This document shows, piece by piece, positions 18,414-26,599 of a stretch of DNA of 64,000 bases. The position numbers and the translations under genes were made by a program. This DNA comes from Caballeronia arationis (GTDB taxonomy: Bacteria > Pseudomonadota > Gammaproteobacteria > Burkholderiales > Burkholderiaceae). The notes under the pieces are model-generated. The model had not been told where the DNA came from. It did no database searches and worked only from the letters and a program-made list of their open reading frames with translations. Location of the stretch: positions 165,521 to 229,520 of the forward strand of contig NZ_FCOG02000003.1 in assembly GCF_001544975.2 (NCBI RefSeq). The letters are read 5' to 3'. Position 1 is the first letter of the stretch, and each line of letters starts with the position of its first letter.

Positions 18414-19502
18414 TCAGCGGCCGCGCGGATGCGCGAGGAAGAAGCGCATCATTTCGGCGCTCGCATCGGGACCGGCGGGATCGGTATAGGTGCCGCGCGA
18501 ACTGCCGCCCGCCCATGCGTGCGGCGCGCCGTGAATCGTCCATGACTCGGCATCGACACCGCGTGCGGACTTGAGATGCCTCACCGTACACGCGTGGCCG
18601 TCGCCCGCCGCATGCGCTTCGTGACGCTGCACCGAGGCTTCCACGTCGAAGCCGCGCACGAGTTCGGTCGCGTTGGCGAGATGCACGGTCTTGTCGGCGT
18701 CGCCGTGAAAGACGATCAGCGGACGCTCGGGCGCCTGCGTCGGCGCACGATGCATCTTCATTCCCTTGCGCTTGCCGCCGCGCATCGCCGCAAGTGCGGA
18801 AGGCAGGTCGTGCGCCGCGCCATGCGCGAGGCCCGAGTGAATGCCCGCCGCGGCATACAGCTCGGGGTATGCGCGGATCATGATCGCCGCCATCGCGCCG
18901 CCCGCCGACAAGCCGGCGACATACACCCGCTCCGGATCGACGCGATGACTCGCCATCACGTCGCGTGTGATGTCCGCGATCAGCGACGGCTCACCCTTGT
19001 CGCGTTCCTGGTCGCCCGGCTTGAACCAGTTCCAGCATTTCGACGCGTTCGCGTGCTGCGGCTGAATCGGATACGCGACGATGCAGTTGTGCCGTTCGGC
19101 GAGCGCGTTCATCTGCGTGCCGGAGGCGAAGTCGTTGGCGTCCTGCGTGCAGCCGTGCAGCATCACGACAAGCGGCAGCGGCTCGTCGCGATATCCCGAC
19201 GGCACATACAGCCGATATTCGCGCATGCCCGCGGCGTTCGCGCAGGAGCGCGTCGTGAAGTGGCCGCGATCCTCGACATCGAGGTCCGTGCGTTTGAACG
19301 TCCTGGCTTTCGATGCCGGTGCTGGCGCCGGTGCCGGTTCGGGCGTGGGCGCAGTTGCAGGTGCCTCGTGCGCGCGGCCATCGTCGGCTTCCTCGCCGCG
19401 CAATGCGCGCTGGATCGCTTCGGTCGCTTCGGCCGGGCTGCCATTGCGCAGCAGCGCCATGACCTTGTGCATCGAATTCATAAAGCCTTCGTTGAGTTTC
19501 AT
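18414..19502 (-). CDS. PHB-depolymerase-type esterase (LpqC/Esterase_phb family)
   Basis: 362 residues from ATG 19502; an upstream extension would overlap the RHH gene. An N-terminal helical part (~1-40) and an Ala/Pro linker ([10 protein letters not shown]) are followed by an alpha/beta hydrolase. MLHGCTQDANDFASGTQMN forms the oxyanion region, VAGLSAGGAMA the nucleophile Ser elbow, FHGDADKTV the Asp, and IHGAPHAWAGG the His. The domain resembles short-chain-specific PHB depolymerases and feruloyl-esterase-like enzymes. No signal peptide is visible, so an intracellular role on short-chain hydroxyalkanoate or other esters is more likely than a secreted one. It is 28 bp downstream of the RHH regulator and probably cotranscribed with it. 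Confidence 0.85.
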   Translation of the reverse strand: MKLNEGFMNSMHKVMALLRNGSPAEATEAIQRALRGEEADDGRAHEAPATAPTPEPAPAPAPASKARTFKRTDLDVEDRGHFTTRSCANAAGMREYRLYVPSGYRDEPLPLVVMLHGCTQDANDFASGTQMNALAERHNCIVAYPIQPQHANASKCWNWFKPGDQERDKGEPSLIADITRDVMASHRVDPERVYVAGLSAGGAMAAIMIRAYPELYAAAGIHSGLAHGAAHDLPSALAAMRGGKRKGMKMHRAPTQAPERPLIVFHGDADKTVHLANATELVRGFDVEASVQRHEAHAAGDGHACTVRHLKSARGVDAESWTIHGAPHAWAGGSSRGTYTDPAGPDASAEMMRFFLAHPRGR

Positions 19503-19530
19503 CTTTGTTCCAGTTGTCGTGTGAGGGGCG

Positions 19531-19953
19531 CTAGCCGATCCGGTCGGCAAGCGCGGCCTTGACCGCGGGCGAAGCGTGAAACGCTCCGAGCACCACGATC
19601 GATTCGATCGTGGCAAGTGCAAGTTCCGCGGAAACGTCGGTGGCGATGCTGGCAAGACCCAGCACCTGAATCTGCAGACGCTCGTTGGCGGCAAGCGCCG
19701 CTTCGAGATCGCGTTTCGAGAAATGCTGCATGCCGAGCACGAGTTCGCGGCGCGTCACGGTCTCGCTGACGACGTTCGCGTGGATCGCAAGCTGATTGCG
19801 GATCGCCGTGCGGATCAGGTCCGTCCTGTTCGAGTAAAAGCCCTCTTCGACGAGCAGGTCGATCTGCCCGAGATCGACAGGACCGAGGTTGATCGTGATT
19901 TTTTCGCTCTCGCCACCTTTCGGGCGCGGGGCTTCGATTGCTGTTTTTGCCAT
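19531..19953 (-). CDS. CopG/ribbon-helix-helix family regulator
   Basis: 140 residues from ATG 19953; a second ATG at 19962 is possible, but AGGATGG is correctly spaced only for 19953. The N-terminal RHH motif is visible: KITINLGPVDLGQIDLLVEEGFYSNRTDLIRTAIRNQL, with the beta strand followed by the paired helices. The C-terminal half (LELALATIESIVVLG region) is helical and likely oligomerises. It is the first gene of a two-gene unit with the PHB-depolymerase-like esterase, and likely autoregulates through repeats just upstream of its start. A DNA-binding role is known for the fold; the target is inferred. Confidence 0.8.
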   Translation of the reverse strand: MAKTAIEAPRPKGGESEKITINLGPVDLGQIDLLVEEGFYSNRTDLIRTAIRNQLAIHANVVSETVTRRELVLGMQHFSKRDLEAALAANERLQIQVLGLASIATDVSAELALATIESIVVLGAFHASPAVKAALADRIG

Positions 19954-19958
19954 TCTAG

Positions 19959-19984
19959 CCATCCTATTACCATCCAATGGGATG
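19959..19984 (-). promoter_or_regulatory. Candidate RHH operator overlapping the ribosome site
   Basis: On the plus strand two CCATCC direct repeats (19959-19964 and 19970-19975) are spaced 11 bp apart, one helical turn. The second forms CATCC-AATG-GGATG, a 5-bp inverted repeat (19971-19984). Tandem short repeats one turn apart are typical of RHH dimer-dimer operators. Autorepression is inferred. Confidence 0.4.
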
Positions 19985-20213
19985 TTTATAGGCTGGTTAT
20001 GGCCAAGAGTCAACGCAAAAATACAGGGACGCAACGCGGCGAACGGCGAGTCGGATCAACGGAAGGCAGGGAGAAAATGCGGATGGCCGATGGCCGGAGG
20101 CGGGGTCGAGGCACGCCGCGCGGTGCCCGGCAGGCCGAAAATGGCCGCCGAATGCACACTGCGGGCGGTCCGCTGAAAAGCGGGATGAATCGATAAAGCG
20201 TCAGGCAATACGT

Positions 20214-20411
20214 TTAGTTATAGCCGCGCACGACGCGGCTTGGCTGGCCATCCTCCGCGCCTTCGCCGGCGAAGCGTCCGCAGACTTCGGCGACATACTC
20301 CGGCTCTGCGCAGACCTGGCTCGAATGATGGGATTGGGGTGCTTGTTCGTCGCCGGCGGTATCGGCGTCGTCCAACCACGTCGCGAAAGTCGCATGCGTG
20401 TTGGTGTCCAT
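20214..20411 (-). CDS. Small acidic protein of unknown function
   Basis: 65 residues from ATG 20411. The start is supported by a strong ribosome site, AAGGAGCGACAC. The protein is acidic (MDTNTHATFATWLDDADTAG at the start), carries two cysteines (QVCAEPEYVAEVCGRF) nine residues apart, and ends in VVRGYN. No family recognised. It sits alone between the RHH/esterase unit and the amaA-like gene. The good start signal and normal composition are the only support. Confidence 0.5.
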   Translation of the reverse strand: MDTNTHATFATWLDDADTAGDEQAPQSHHSSQVCAEPEYVAEVCGRFAGEGAEDGQPSRVVRGYN

Positions 20412-20600
20412 GTGTCGCTCCTTGTGGAAGTCGATGGAAAGGTTGGCCTTCACTGAAAGAGTGCGCGCTTGAAAGGCGAAGCGCCCTAGTGGATTTTCTC
20501 GATGGACGGCGGGCGAGCTCGCTGGCGCCAGTGCCTCGCCGCCCCGGCAGGCGCCGGATGTTGCCAGAACAACACAGCGCCGCACACTTTGATGAAGCTA

Positions 20601-20626
20601 AAAAAATGCCCGGGCGGACCCGGGCA
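20601..20626 (-). terminator. Intrinsic terminator of the amaB-amaA unit
   Basis: On the minus strand an 8-bp stem TGCCCGGG/CCCGGGCA with a 4-nt loop is followed by a run of T, 38 bp past the stop at 20664. Confidence 0.75.
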
Positions 20627-20663
20627 AATACCAACCACAAAGGATGCCTTACGTTGCACCGCA

Positions 20664-21836
20664 TCAGACCACGTTCTTTTCGACGATCGGCCGGTTCGAG
20701 AGCACCCGCTCCCAGCCAAGCGACGACAGGTCTAGCGTCGTATAGCGGCCGTGCAATACCAGTTCGCTGACGCCGCGTCCGGTAGCCGGTCCCTGTTGCA
20801 GTCCATGGCCGCTGAAACCGTTCGCGAAGAGGCAGTTGTCGATGTCCGGGTGACGCCCGATGATCGCATTCTGGTCGAGCACGTTGTACTCGTAATAGCC
20901 GGACCAGCAGTTCTCGACGCGCAGCGCCTCGAACCCCGGCACACGATGCGCGAGCGCCGGCCAGATGACATCGTCGAACAGCGCGTGATCGACTTCGTCG
21001 AGCGGCAGGTCGTCGGGATCGTTGTCCGCCGACGGCGACGTGCCGCAGATATAGGTCCGCCCTTCAGGGCGAAAGTACACGCCGCCCGGATCGATGAGGA
21101 GCGGACACGGCGCAAGCCTCGCCGGCGACGACACATTGAAGATGCTGCGCCGTCGCGCCCGCACGGGAAGCTCTATGCCGATCATCTGGGCGACGCGGCT
21201 CGACCACGCGCCCGCGGCGTTCACGACCGCGTCGCAAGCGTAACGCTCGCCGTTCGACGCGAGCACATACGTGACCGTGCGCCCTTCGCGCTTCATGCCG
21301 GTAACGTCAGAAGCCACATAACGCGCGCCGAGGGCCTGCGCCTTCTTGCGCAGCGCCTGCACGAGGCCGTAGCCGTCGAACCAGCCCTCGCCGCTTTCGC
21401 CAAAGGCACCCGCTGCGAGATCGTCGGCGTTCAGCCATGGAAAGCGCTCTTGCAACTGCGGCTTGTCGAGCAGGCTGATATCGGCGCCAAGACTTCGCTG
21501 AAGCGCGTGATTCGCGCGCAACGTTGCCTCGCCGGCGGGCGTCGCGAGAAAGAGATAGCCGCCTTCGTGCAGGTCGATCGACGGCTTCGCGCCATTCACC
21601 TCCAGCCGCTCGCCGATCGAGCGCAGGAACTCGATGCCATAAAGCGACATCTGCACCGAGAGCGGCGTCGAAAACTGCTGCCGGATCGACGCCGCCGACA
21701 ACACGGACGACGAACGCGCGTACGTCGGATCGCGTTCGATCACCGTGACCTCGACGTCCGGCGCGCTTGCGCGCAGAAAGTACGCCACCGAACTGCCGAT
21801 CACCCCGCCGCCGACGATCACCACTTTCGAAGCCAT
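20664..21836 (-). CDS. amaA: FAD-dependent amino-acid oxidase, AmaA (L-pipecolate oxidase)-like
   Basis: 390 residues from ATG 21836. DAO-type flavoprotein: dinucleotide fold VVIVGGGVIGSSVAYFL at the N-terminus, ERDPTYARSSSVLSAASIRQQF, and the C-terminal NGFSGHGLQQGPATGRGVSEL that closes the FAD site. It follows an ALDH7-type dehydrogenase by 17 bp. The same pair in Pseudomonas (amaB-amaA) oxidises L-pipecolate to piperideine-6-carboxylate and then to 2-aminoadipate in D-lysine catabolism. The assignment rests on this pairing; sarcosine or other imino-acid oxidases have the same fold. Confidence 0.75.
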   Translation of the reverse strand: MASKVVIVGGGVIGSSVAYFLRASAPDVEVTVIERDPTYARSSSVLSAASIRQQFSTPLSVQMSLYGIEFLRSIGERLEVNGAKPSIDLHEGGYLFLATPAGEATLRANHALQRSLGADISLLDKPQLQERFPWLNADDLAAGAFGESGEGWFDGYGLVQALRKKAQALGARYVASDVTGMKREGRTVTYVLASNGERYACDAVVNAAGAWSSRVAQMIGIELPVRARRRSIFNVSSPARLAPCPLLIDPGGVYFRPEGRTYICGTSPSADNDPDDLPLDEVDHALFDDVIWPALAHRVPGFEALRVENCWSGYYEYNVLDQNAIIGRHPDIDNCLFANGFSGHGLQQGPATGRGVSELVLHGRYTTLDLSSLGWERVLSNRPIVEKNVV

Positions 21837-21853
21837 TGCCCGGTCCGGTTGGT

Positions 21854-23353
21854 TCAGCCGATCGAAAAATCGATGCCCTGTGCGAGCGGCAGTGCCGACG
21901 AGTAATTGACCGTGTTGGTCGCGCGGCGCATGTAGCCCTTCCACGCGTCCGATCCGGACTCGCGGCCGCCGCCGGTTTCCTTCTCGCCGCCGAACGCGCC
22001 GCCGATTTCCGCGCCGCTCGGCCCGATGTTCACGTTCGCGATGCCGCAGTCGCTGCCCGCCGCCGACAGGAAGCGCTCGGCTTCGCGCAGGTCGGTGGTG
22101 AACGCGCACGACGACAATCCGTGCGAAGCCGCGTTGTTCGCCGCGATGGCTTCGTCGAAGTCGCTGTAGCGCAGGACGTAGAGAATCGGCGCGAAGGTTT
22201 CGGTGAGCACGACCTGCGTCTGCGCTGGCATCTCGACGAGCGCCGGGCGCACGTAATAGCCCTCTTCGCAGCCCTTCACCTCGACGCGCTCGCCGCCGGA
22301 CACCGTGCCGCCCTCCGCTTTCGCCTGTTCGAGCGCCTGCTGCATGCGCGCGAACGACGGCGCGTCGATGAGCGGACCCATCAGCACACCCTTCTCCAGC
22401 GGGTTTCCGATCGGAACCTTCGCGTATAGTTCTTTCAGGCGCGCGACGGTGTCGTCGTAGATGCTTTCGTGCACGAACAGGCGCCGCAGCGACGTGCAGC
22501 GCTGTCCCGCCGTGCCGACCGCCGAAAAGAGGATGCCGCGCAGCGCGAGTTCGCGATCCGCGCTCTTCGATACGATGCCCGCGTTGTTGCCGCCCAGTTC
22601 CAGGATCGAGCGTCCGAAGCGGCGCGCGACTTCCACGCCAACCGCGTGGCCCATCGCGGTGCTGCCCGTCGCGCTGACGATGTCCGAACGCGGATCGGCG
22701 ACGAGTTGCGCGCCCACTTCGCGTCCGCCGATGACGAGCGCCGTCAGCCCTTCGGGCGCAGAGCCGAATTCCGCGATCGCATCCTGCATGATGCGATCGA
22801 CGGCGAGCGCGGTGAGCGGCGTCTTTTCCGACGGCTTCCACACCACCGCGTTGCCGCAGACGAGCGCAAGCGCGGCATTCCACGACCACACCGCCACCGG
22901 GAAATTGAACGCGGAGATCACAGTGCAGACACCGAGCGGATGCCATGTTTCCGCCATCCGATGGCCCGGACGCTCGGAGGCGATCGTGAGGCCATAAAGC
23001 TGGCGCGACAGGCCGACCGCGAAGTCGCAGATGTCGATCATTTCCTGCACTTCGCCGAGCCCTTCCTGCAGGATCTTGCCCGCTTCGAGCGAGACGAGCC
23101 GTCCGAGCGCTTCCTTCTTCTCGCGAAGGCGGTTGCCGAGAAGCCGCACAAGTTCGCCGCGCTGCGGCGCCGGCACGTCGCGCCATTGCTCGTATGCCGC
23201 GCGGGCACGGCCGAGCACGGCATCGACGTCCGCCTGGCCGTGCGTCTTCACGCGTCCGATGAGCGCGCCGGTGATCGGCGAGGTGACGTCCATGTCGCCG
23301 CCGTCGGCGAGCTTCGTAATGCCGAGTTCGGCGAGAATCGAATTAGCGTCCAC
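21854..23353 (-). CDS. amaB: Aldehyde dehydrogenase, ALDH7 type (piperideine-6-carboxylate / aminoadipate-semialdehyde dehydrogenase)
   Basis: 499 residues from GTG 23353. The start is fixed by AAGGAG six bases upstream; a longer ATG frame exists but overlaps promoter DNA. ALDH signatures: AFNFPVAVWSWNAALALVCGN, ELGGNNAGIV with the catalytic Glu, and GTAGQRCTS with the catalytic Cys. The ALDH7-specific C-terminal pattern is present (GPSGAEIGGAFGGEKETGGG, RESGSDAWKGYMRR), which includes the residues that bind aminoadipate semialdehyde. It is the first gene of a two-gene operon with the amaA-like oxidase, divergent from an XRE-cupin regulator. It uses NAD(P)+ to make 2-aminoadipate. Confidence 0.88.
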   Translation of the reverse strand: MDANSILAELGITKLADGGDMDVTSPITGALIGRVKTHGQADVDAVLGRARAAYEQWRDVPAPQRGELVRLLGNRLREKKEALGRLVSLEAGKILQEGLGEVQEMIDICDFAVGLSRQLYGLTIASERPGHRMAETWHPLGVCTVISAFNFPVAVWSWNAALALVCGNAVVWKPSEKTPLTALAVDRIMQDAIAEFGSAPEGLTALVIGGREVGAQLVADPRSDIVSATGSTAMGHAVGVEVARRFGRSILELGGNNAGIVSKSADRELALRGILFSAVGTAGQRCTSLRRLFVHESIYDDTVARLKELYAKVPIGNPLEKGVLMGPLIDAPSFARMQQALEQAKAEGGTVSGGERVEVKGCEEGYYVRPALVEMPAQTQVVLTETFAPILYVLRYSDFDEAIAANNAASHGLSSCAFTTDLREAERFLSAAGSDCGIANVNIGPSGAEIGGAFGGEKETGGGRESGSDAWKGYMRRATNTVNYSSALPLAQGIDFSIG

Positions 23354-23367
23354 AATGACTCCTTGTA

Positions 23368-23547
23368 TTTCCGATACGAAACTAAAGCGGGTCGGCCCAC
23401 TATACACGACACCGCCCGCTGACCGCAGCGCAACCGGCGCTCTAGGTAAAAACCATGAACTGGTATGGCGCTTTCATACCGTTATAGCCGATTGGTCCCG
23501 GTGGAACATGAAGAATTCACGGACCGCATCGATGTTACTATCGGAAA
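23368..23547. promoter_or_regulatory. Divergent amaB / XRE-cupin control region with symmetric elements
   Basis: The 219-bp gap contains TATCGGAAA in mirror orientation near each gene: 23376-23368 read leftwards, 23 bp from amaB, and 23539-23547 read rightwards, 26 bp from the regulator gene. Between them GGTATG-N7-CATACC (23462-23480) is an exact 6-bp inverted repeat, a plausible site for the regulator dimer. Which element binds what is inferred. Confidence 0.45.
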
Positions 23548-23572
23548 CTAAGAGAAAGAAAACATTCGACCC

Positions 23573-24187
23573 ATGGCGACCAGAAACACCGAAGCGATCA
23601 CCGAACAGTCGACATCCGATCTCGGACGCAGGGTCAAGGCCGCGCGGCTCGCGAACGACCTCACGCTCGAAACCGCGAGCCGGCTGTGCGGCGTGTCGCG
23701 TTCGGCGTTGTCGAAGATAGAGAACGGGCTGATGTCGCCCACTTTTGACGTGCTGCAGAAGATCGTGCGCGGCCTGGAGATCGACCTCGGCGCGCTGTTC
23801 GGCTCGGCGTCCGCGCCCGGCGCGAGCGGCCGGCGCTCGCTCACGCGCAAGGACCAGGGGCAGCGTCACGCGTATCGCGGCTACCAGATGGAACTGCTCG
23901 CCACCGATCTCGCGCACAAGGCGATGCTGCCGTTTCGCATCCGCATCACGGCGCACACGCTCGACGCCTTCGACGACTGGGGCCGTCACGAAGGCGAGGA
24001 GTTTCTGTATGTGATCAGCGGCAGCGTGTGCCTATATTCGGAGCTATACACGCCGACGCATCTGAACGCCGGCGACAGCCTCTATTTCGACAGCCGCACC
24101 GGACACGCGGCCGTGTCGACGAGCGAGCAAGACGCAGAAGTGTTGTGGATGGCGACGGGCGGCGTCGTTCCGCAGGCGGGCACTTAG
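23573..24187 (+). CDS. XRE-family regulator with C-terminal cupin domain
   Basis: 204 residues. HTH_3 at ~16-70 (LGRRVKAARLANDLTLETASRLCGVSRSALSKIENG), then a cupin_2 sensor at ~110-195 containing RHEGEEFLYVISGSVCLYSEL and LNAGDSLYFDSRTGHA. Regulators of this type (PuuR/SutR-like) commonly control amine and amino-acid catabolism. Divergent orientation from amaB-amaA argues that it senses lysine, pipecolate or aminoadipate. Its stop codon overlaps the stop of the convergent IclR gene. Confidence 0.9.
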   Translation: MATRNTEAITEQSTSDLGRRVKAARLANDLTLETASRLCGVSRSALSKIENGLMSPTFDVLQKIVRGLEIDLGALFGSASAPGASGRRSLTRKDQGQRHAYRGYQMELLATDLAHKAMLPFRIRITAHTLDAFDDWGRHEGEEFLYVISGSVCLYSELYTPTHLNAGDSLYFDSRTGHAAVSTSEQDAEVLWMATGGVVPQAGT

Positions 24188-25050
24188 GTCACGCGCGCAC
24201 GCTGCTTCTTTGCCGCAGGCGCTTTCGTCGCCTGAGTTGCAGGCGCAGCGGCAGCCGGTGCCTGCACGCTGCGCTTGAAGTACGGCGAACTCAAGGTGGC
24301 CGCGCCCATGTCGGACGCAGCTTCGAGCAGCGCGGGCGCGAGCGCCTTCAGACGCGCTTCAGGCAGACGGCTCGTCGGCCCGGCGAGACTCACCACACCC
24401 ACCACGACGCCCGTCACCGGATTGCGGATCGGCGCGGCCATCGACGTCATGCCGGCTTCGTACGTTTCGCTCGCGATGCCATAGCCGCGCTTGCGCGCGC
24501 CCTGCAGGTCCTGAAGAAACTGCTGGATCGTTTTGGGCGCCTTCGGGCCGCCCTGCCCCGGCTTGCCGAGCCCGCCCTGACGCGAGACGAGTTCGAGCGC
24601 TTCCTCGTCGGAAAGCGACGACAGCCACGCCTGCCCGCTCGCCGTGCAATGCAGCGGCGGCTGGCTGCCCATGTCGGGGTCGTAGCGCAGACCCGACTTC
24701 GCGCCCTGCGCCTTGCCGACGAACGTGATGTGATCGTCCTCGACAACGCCGAGCCGCGCCAGTTCCCCCGACGCCGCCGCCAGCCGGTCGAGCACCGGCT
24801 GAGAGACGTCGAGCACGCCGCCCGTCGAGAGATAGATGAGCGCGAGCGACACGAGCTTCAACGCCAGCATGTATTCGCCGTGCTCTTCGTCCTGACGGAC
24901 ATAGCCTTCGTCGATCAGCATCGACAGCAGCCGGTGCGTGCCGCTGCGCGGAATGTTGAGCGTGTCCGCGATTGCGGCGAGTTGCATGCTGCCACCGTTC
25001 TTCGCCAGCAACTCTATGATCCCGAGCGCGCGTTCCAGATTGCCTGCCAT
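24184..25050 (-). CDS. IclR-family transcriptional regulator
   Basis: 288 residues. N-terminal winged helix (LERALGIIELLAKNGGSMQLAAIADTLNIPRSGTHRLLSMLIDEGYV) and the IclR effector domain (LHCTASGQAWLS, MTSMAAPIRNPVTGVVVGVVSLAGP). The last ~35 residues are an unusual Ala/Pro/Lys tail (QAPAAAAPATQATKAPAAKK) not typical of the family. It is the last gene downstream of the TIM-barrel, NIPSNAP and flavoprotein genes on the same strand, 94 bp after the former. A TGGAATA-type half-conserved operator 31 bp before its start suggests autoregulation. It probably controls the 25.1-32.2 kb catabolic cluster. Confidence 0.9.
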   Translation of the reverse strand: MAGNLERALGIIELLAKNGGSMQLAAIADTLNIPRSGTHRLLSMLIDEGYVRQDEEHGEYMLALKLVSLALIYLSTGGVLDVSQPVLDRLAAASGELARLGVVEDDHITFVGKAQGAKSGLRYDPDMGSQPPLHCTASGQAWLSSLSDEEALELVSRQGGLGKPGQGGPKAPKTIQQFLQDLQGARKRGYGIASETYEAGMTSMAAPIRNPVTGVVVGVVSLAGPTSRLPEARLKALAPALLEAASDMGAATLSSPYFKRSVQAPAAAAPATQATKAPAAKKQRARVT

Positions 25051-25080
25051 TGCTTCCTCAAGGAATGTCCGATTCTCAAT

Positions 25081-25095
25081 GAGAACACGATTCCA
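25081..25095. promoter_or_regulatory. Degenerate copy of the TGGAATA operator upstream of the IclR gene
   Basis: GAGAACACGATTCCA matches 12 of 15 positions of the copy at 31207 and 11 of 15 of the best palindrome at 30211. Its position immediately upstream of the IclR start fits autoregulation. It is the weakest copy. Confidence 0.3.
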
Positions 25096-25144
25096 GCTCG
25101 GAACTCAATAGAACGACGCGGGCACGCACGAAAATTTGCGCGAC

Positions 25145-25978
25145 TCAACTCAGCGCGTACGCCTTGTCGAGCACTGCGAGCGTCGCTTCGCGCAGCTTCT
25201 TCGCGCGCTCGACCGCCTTCGCGGTCTTCGCCCAGCGTTCCATCGGCACTTCGATGCTCACGGGCACGCCGTCCGGCAACGCGCGCAAAATGCCCGCGAG
25301 ATCGAGGCCGCCTTCGCCGGGAATCATCCGCTCGCAGCGCGCCTGGTAGAGCAGTGTCTCCAGGTCCTTCGGACGTTCGGCGGGGGCATCGCAGAACTGC
25401 ACGTAGCCGAACCATTCGCGCGGCAATGCGCGCAACTCGTCCGTTGACGAACCGGCGCGGTCGAAGTGAAGCGGATCGACGATGAGGCCCGTGTTCTTCG
25501 CCCCCGACGCCTTCACGATCCGTGCCGCCCGCACGATGTCCTTCGCGTCGGTCCACGGCATCGGTTCGAGCGAAGGCGTGAGGCCGAGCGGCGCCGCGAG
25601 CTCACACAGTTGCGCGAGGCGATTGGCGGTGCGCGCTTCGTCGGGATCGTTGCCCGCGACGAGCAGATAGCGCGCGCCGAGTTCCGCGGCGGTCTGCATC
25701 ATCGGCTCGTAAGCGCGCACATCGGTGTCGGGCTTCAGGCGCAGGATCTCCGCATCGAGCACGCGTATGCCGGTGTCCTTCAGGCGCGCTAGCGTTTCGC
25801 GTTTCAACGGCGTATCGCCGACGATGTCGTGACGCACTTCGTGATCGGTCGCGGGCAGAAGCCGCAGGCCGACGAAGTCATAGCCGGCTTGCGCCGCGCA
25901 TTCCACCATCTGCGGCGGCGTGAGTTCGAGCACGGTCAGCGCGGAAAGCGACAGCGGGCGCAGGTTTTCCTTTGACAT
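25145..25978 (-). CDS. Xylose-isomerase-like TIM barrel protein (sugar phosphate isomerase/epimerase family)
   Basis: 277 residues from ATG 25978, with GGAGGGCAC in front. AP-endonuclease-2 type TIM barrel: SLSALTVLELTPPQMVECAAQ, LGARYLLVAGND, SLEPMPW (metal Glu), LIVDPLHFDR (Asp/His), QFCDAP and SIEVPM (second metal Glu). The family includes inosose dehydratases, hydroxypyruvate and ketose isomerases, and 3-dehydroshikimate dehydratases (AsbF type). Nearby shikimate-dehydrogenase-like genes make a dehydratase of a cyclic hydroxy-ketone attractive, but sequence alone cannot settle it. Nine bp after the NIPSNAP gene, so cotranscribed. Confidence 0.8.
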   Translation of the reverse strand: MSKENLRPLSLSALTVLELTPPQMVECAAQAGYDFVGLRLLPATDHEVRHDIVGDTPLKRETLARLKDTGIRVLDAEILRLKPDTDVRAYEPMMQTAAELGARYLLVAGNDPDEARTANRLAQLCELAAPLGLTPSLEPMPWTDAKDIVRAARIVKASGAKNTGLIVDPLHFDRAGSSTDELRALPREWFGYVQFCDAPAERPKDLETLLYQARCERMIPGEGGLDLAGILRALPDGVPVSIEVPMERWAKTAKAVERAKKLREATLAVLDKAYALS

Positions 25979-25987
25979 GTGCCCTCC

Positions 25988-26599
25988 TTAGCGCAGCGGC
26001 GAAAACGGCGCGGGCACGTAGATGGTCGATTCCATCGTCGTGAGGTGCGCGGGTCCGCCCTTCGGCGGCCAGATGCCGTCCTTCACGGCTTCGGCACGGA
26101 TACGCGAACGCTCGTCGACGCTCTTGTACGGCCAGATGTTCAGAAAGCGCGGCACGGTGCCGTCGAGCGCATACATCGCGCCGACGAGCGGCGAGCGCTG
26201 CGTGCGTTCCGGCACGGCGTTCTTCCACGCATCGATGGTGTGCTGAAGGCTCGCGAGCTTGGTCCCGTAGACGCGCATCTCGTAGATGCCGCCGTACTCG
26301 GCCGGTTCGATCGGCGGCAGGAAGGGGAAGAGCGAGTAGCTGTCGACGCTCACGTCCGTGACGAACTCGCCGCAGTTGAACGGATTGCCTTCGAGCAGCA
26401 GGCGGCGTCGTTCGGCGATCAGCGCCGCTTCCGATTCGAAGCCGCGCAACACCATCACGCGGCCGAGCGCGCCGATGTCCGAGTACCAGCAACCGAGCAG
26501 TTTCGCGCCGGGTTGCTCGCTGTTCGCCCTGATGTTTTCGAAGACCTGCGCATTGGTGCCGATTTTCACCGTGAGCGTCACTACGTCGTAAAGAGTCAT
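25988..26599 (-). CDS. NIPSNAP-family protein
   Basis: 203 residues from ATG 26599, whose ATGA overlaps the stop of the upstream flavoprotein gene. It consists of two ferredoxin-like (dimeric alpha-beta barrel) repeats: the first MTLYDVVTLTVKIGTNAQVF, the second beginning GGIYEMRVYGTKLASLQHTI and containing LNIWPYKSVDERSRIRAEA. NIPSNAP proteins are widespread accessory proteins in catabolic operons, and a biochemical role is not firmly established. Tight coupling to two flavoproteins suggests a role in handling their product. Confidence 0.85.
   Translation of the reverse strand: MTLYDVVTLTVKIGTNAQVFENIRANSEQPGAKLLGCWYSDIGALGRVMVLRGFESEAALIAERRRLLLEGNPFNCGEFVTDVSVDSYSLFPFLPPIEPAEYGGIYEMRVYGTKLASLQHTIDAWKNAVPERTQRSPLVGAMYALDGTVPRFLNIWPYKSVDERSRIRAEAVKDGIWPPKGGPAHLTTMESTIYVPAPFSPLR

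Noticed and set aside
19999..20196. Short basic frame on the plus strand starting MAKSQRKN
   Set aside because: No ribosome site, very Arg/Gly-rich composition typical of shadow frames, and it overlaps the promoter of the RHH gene.
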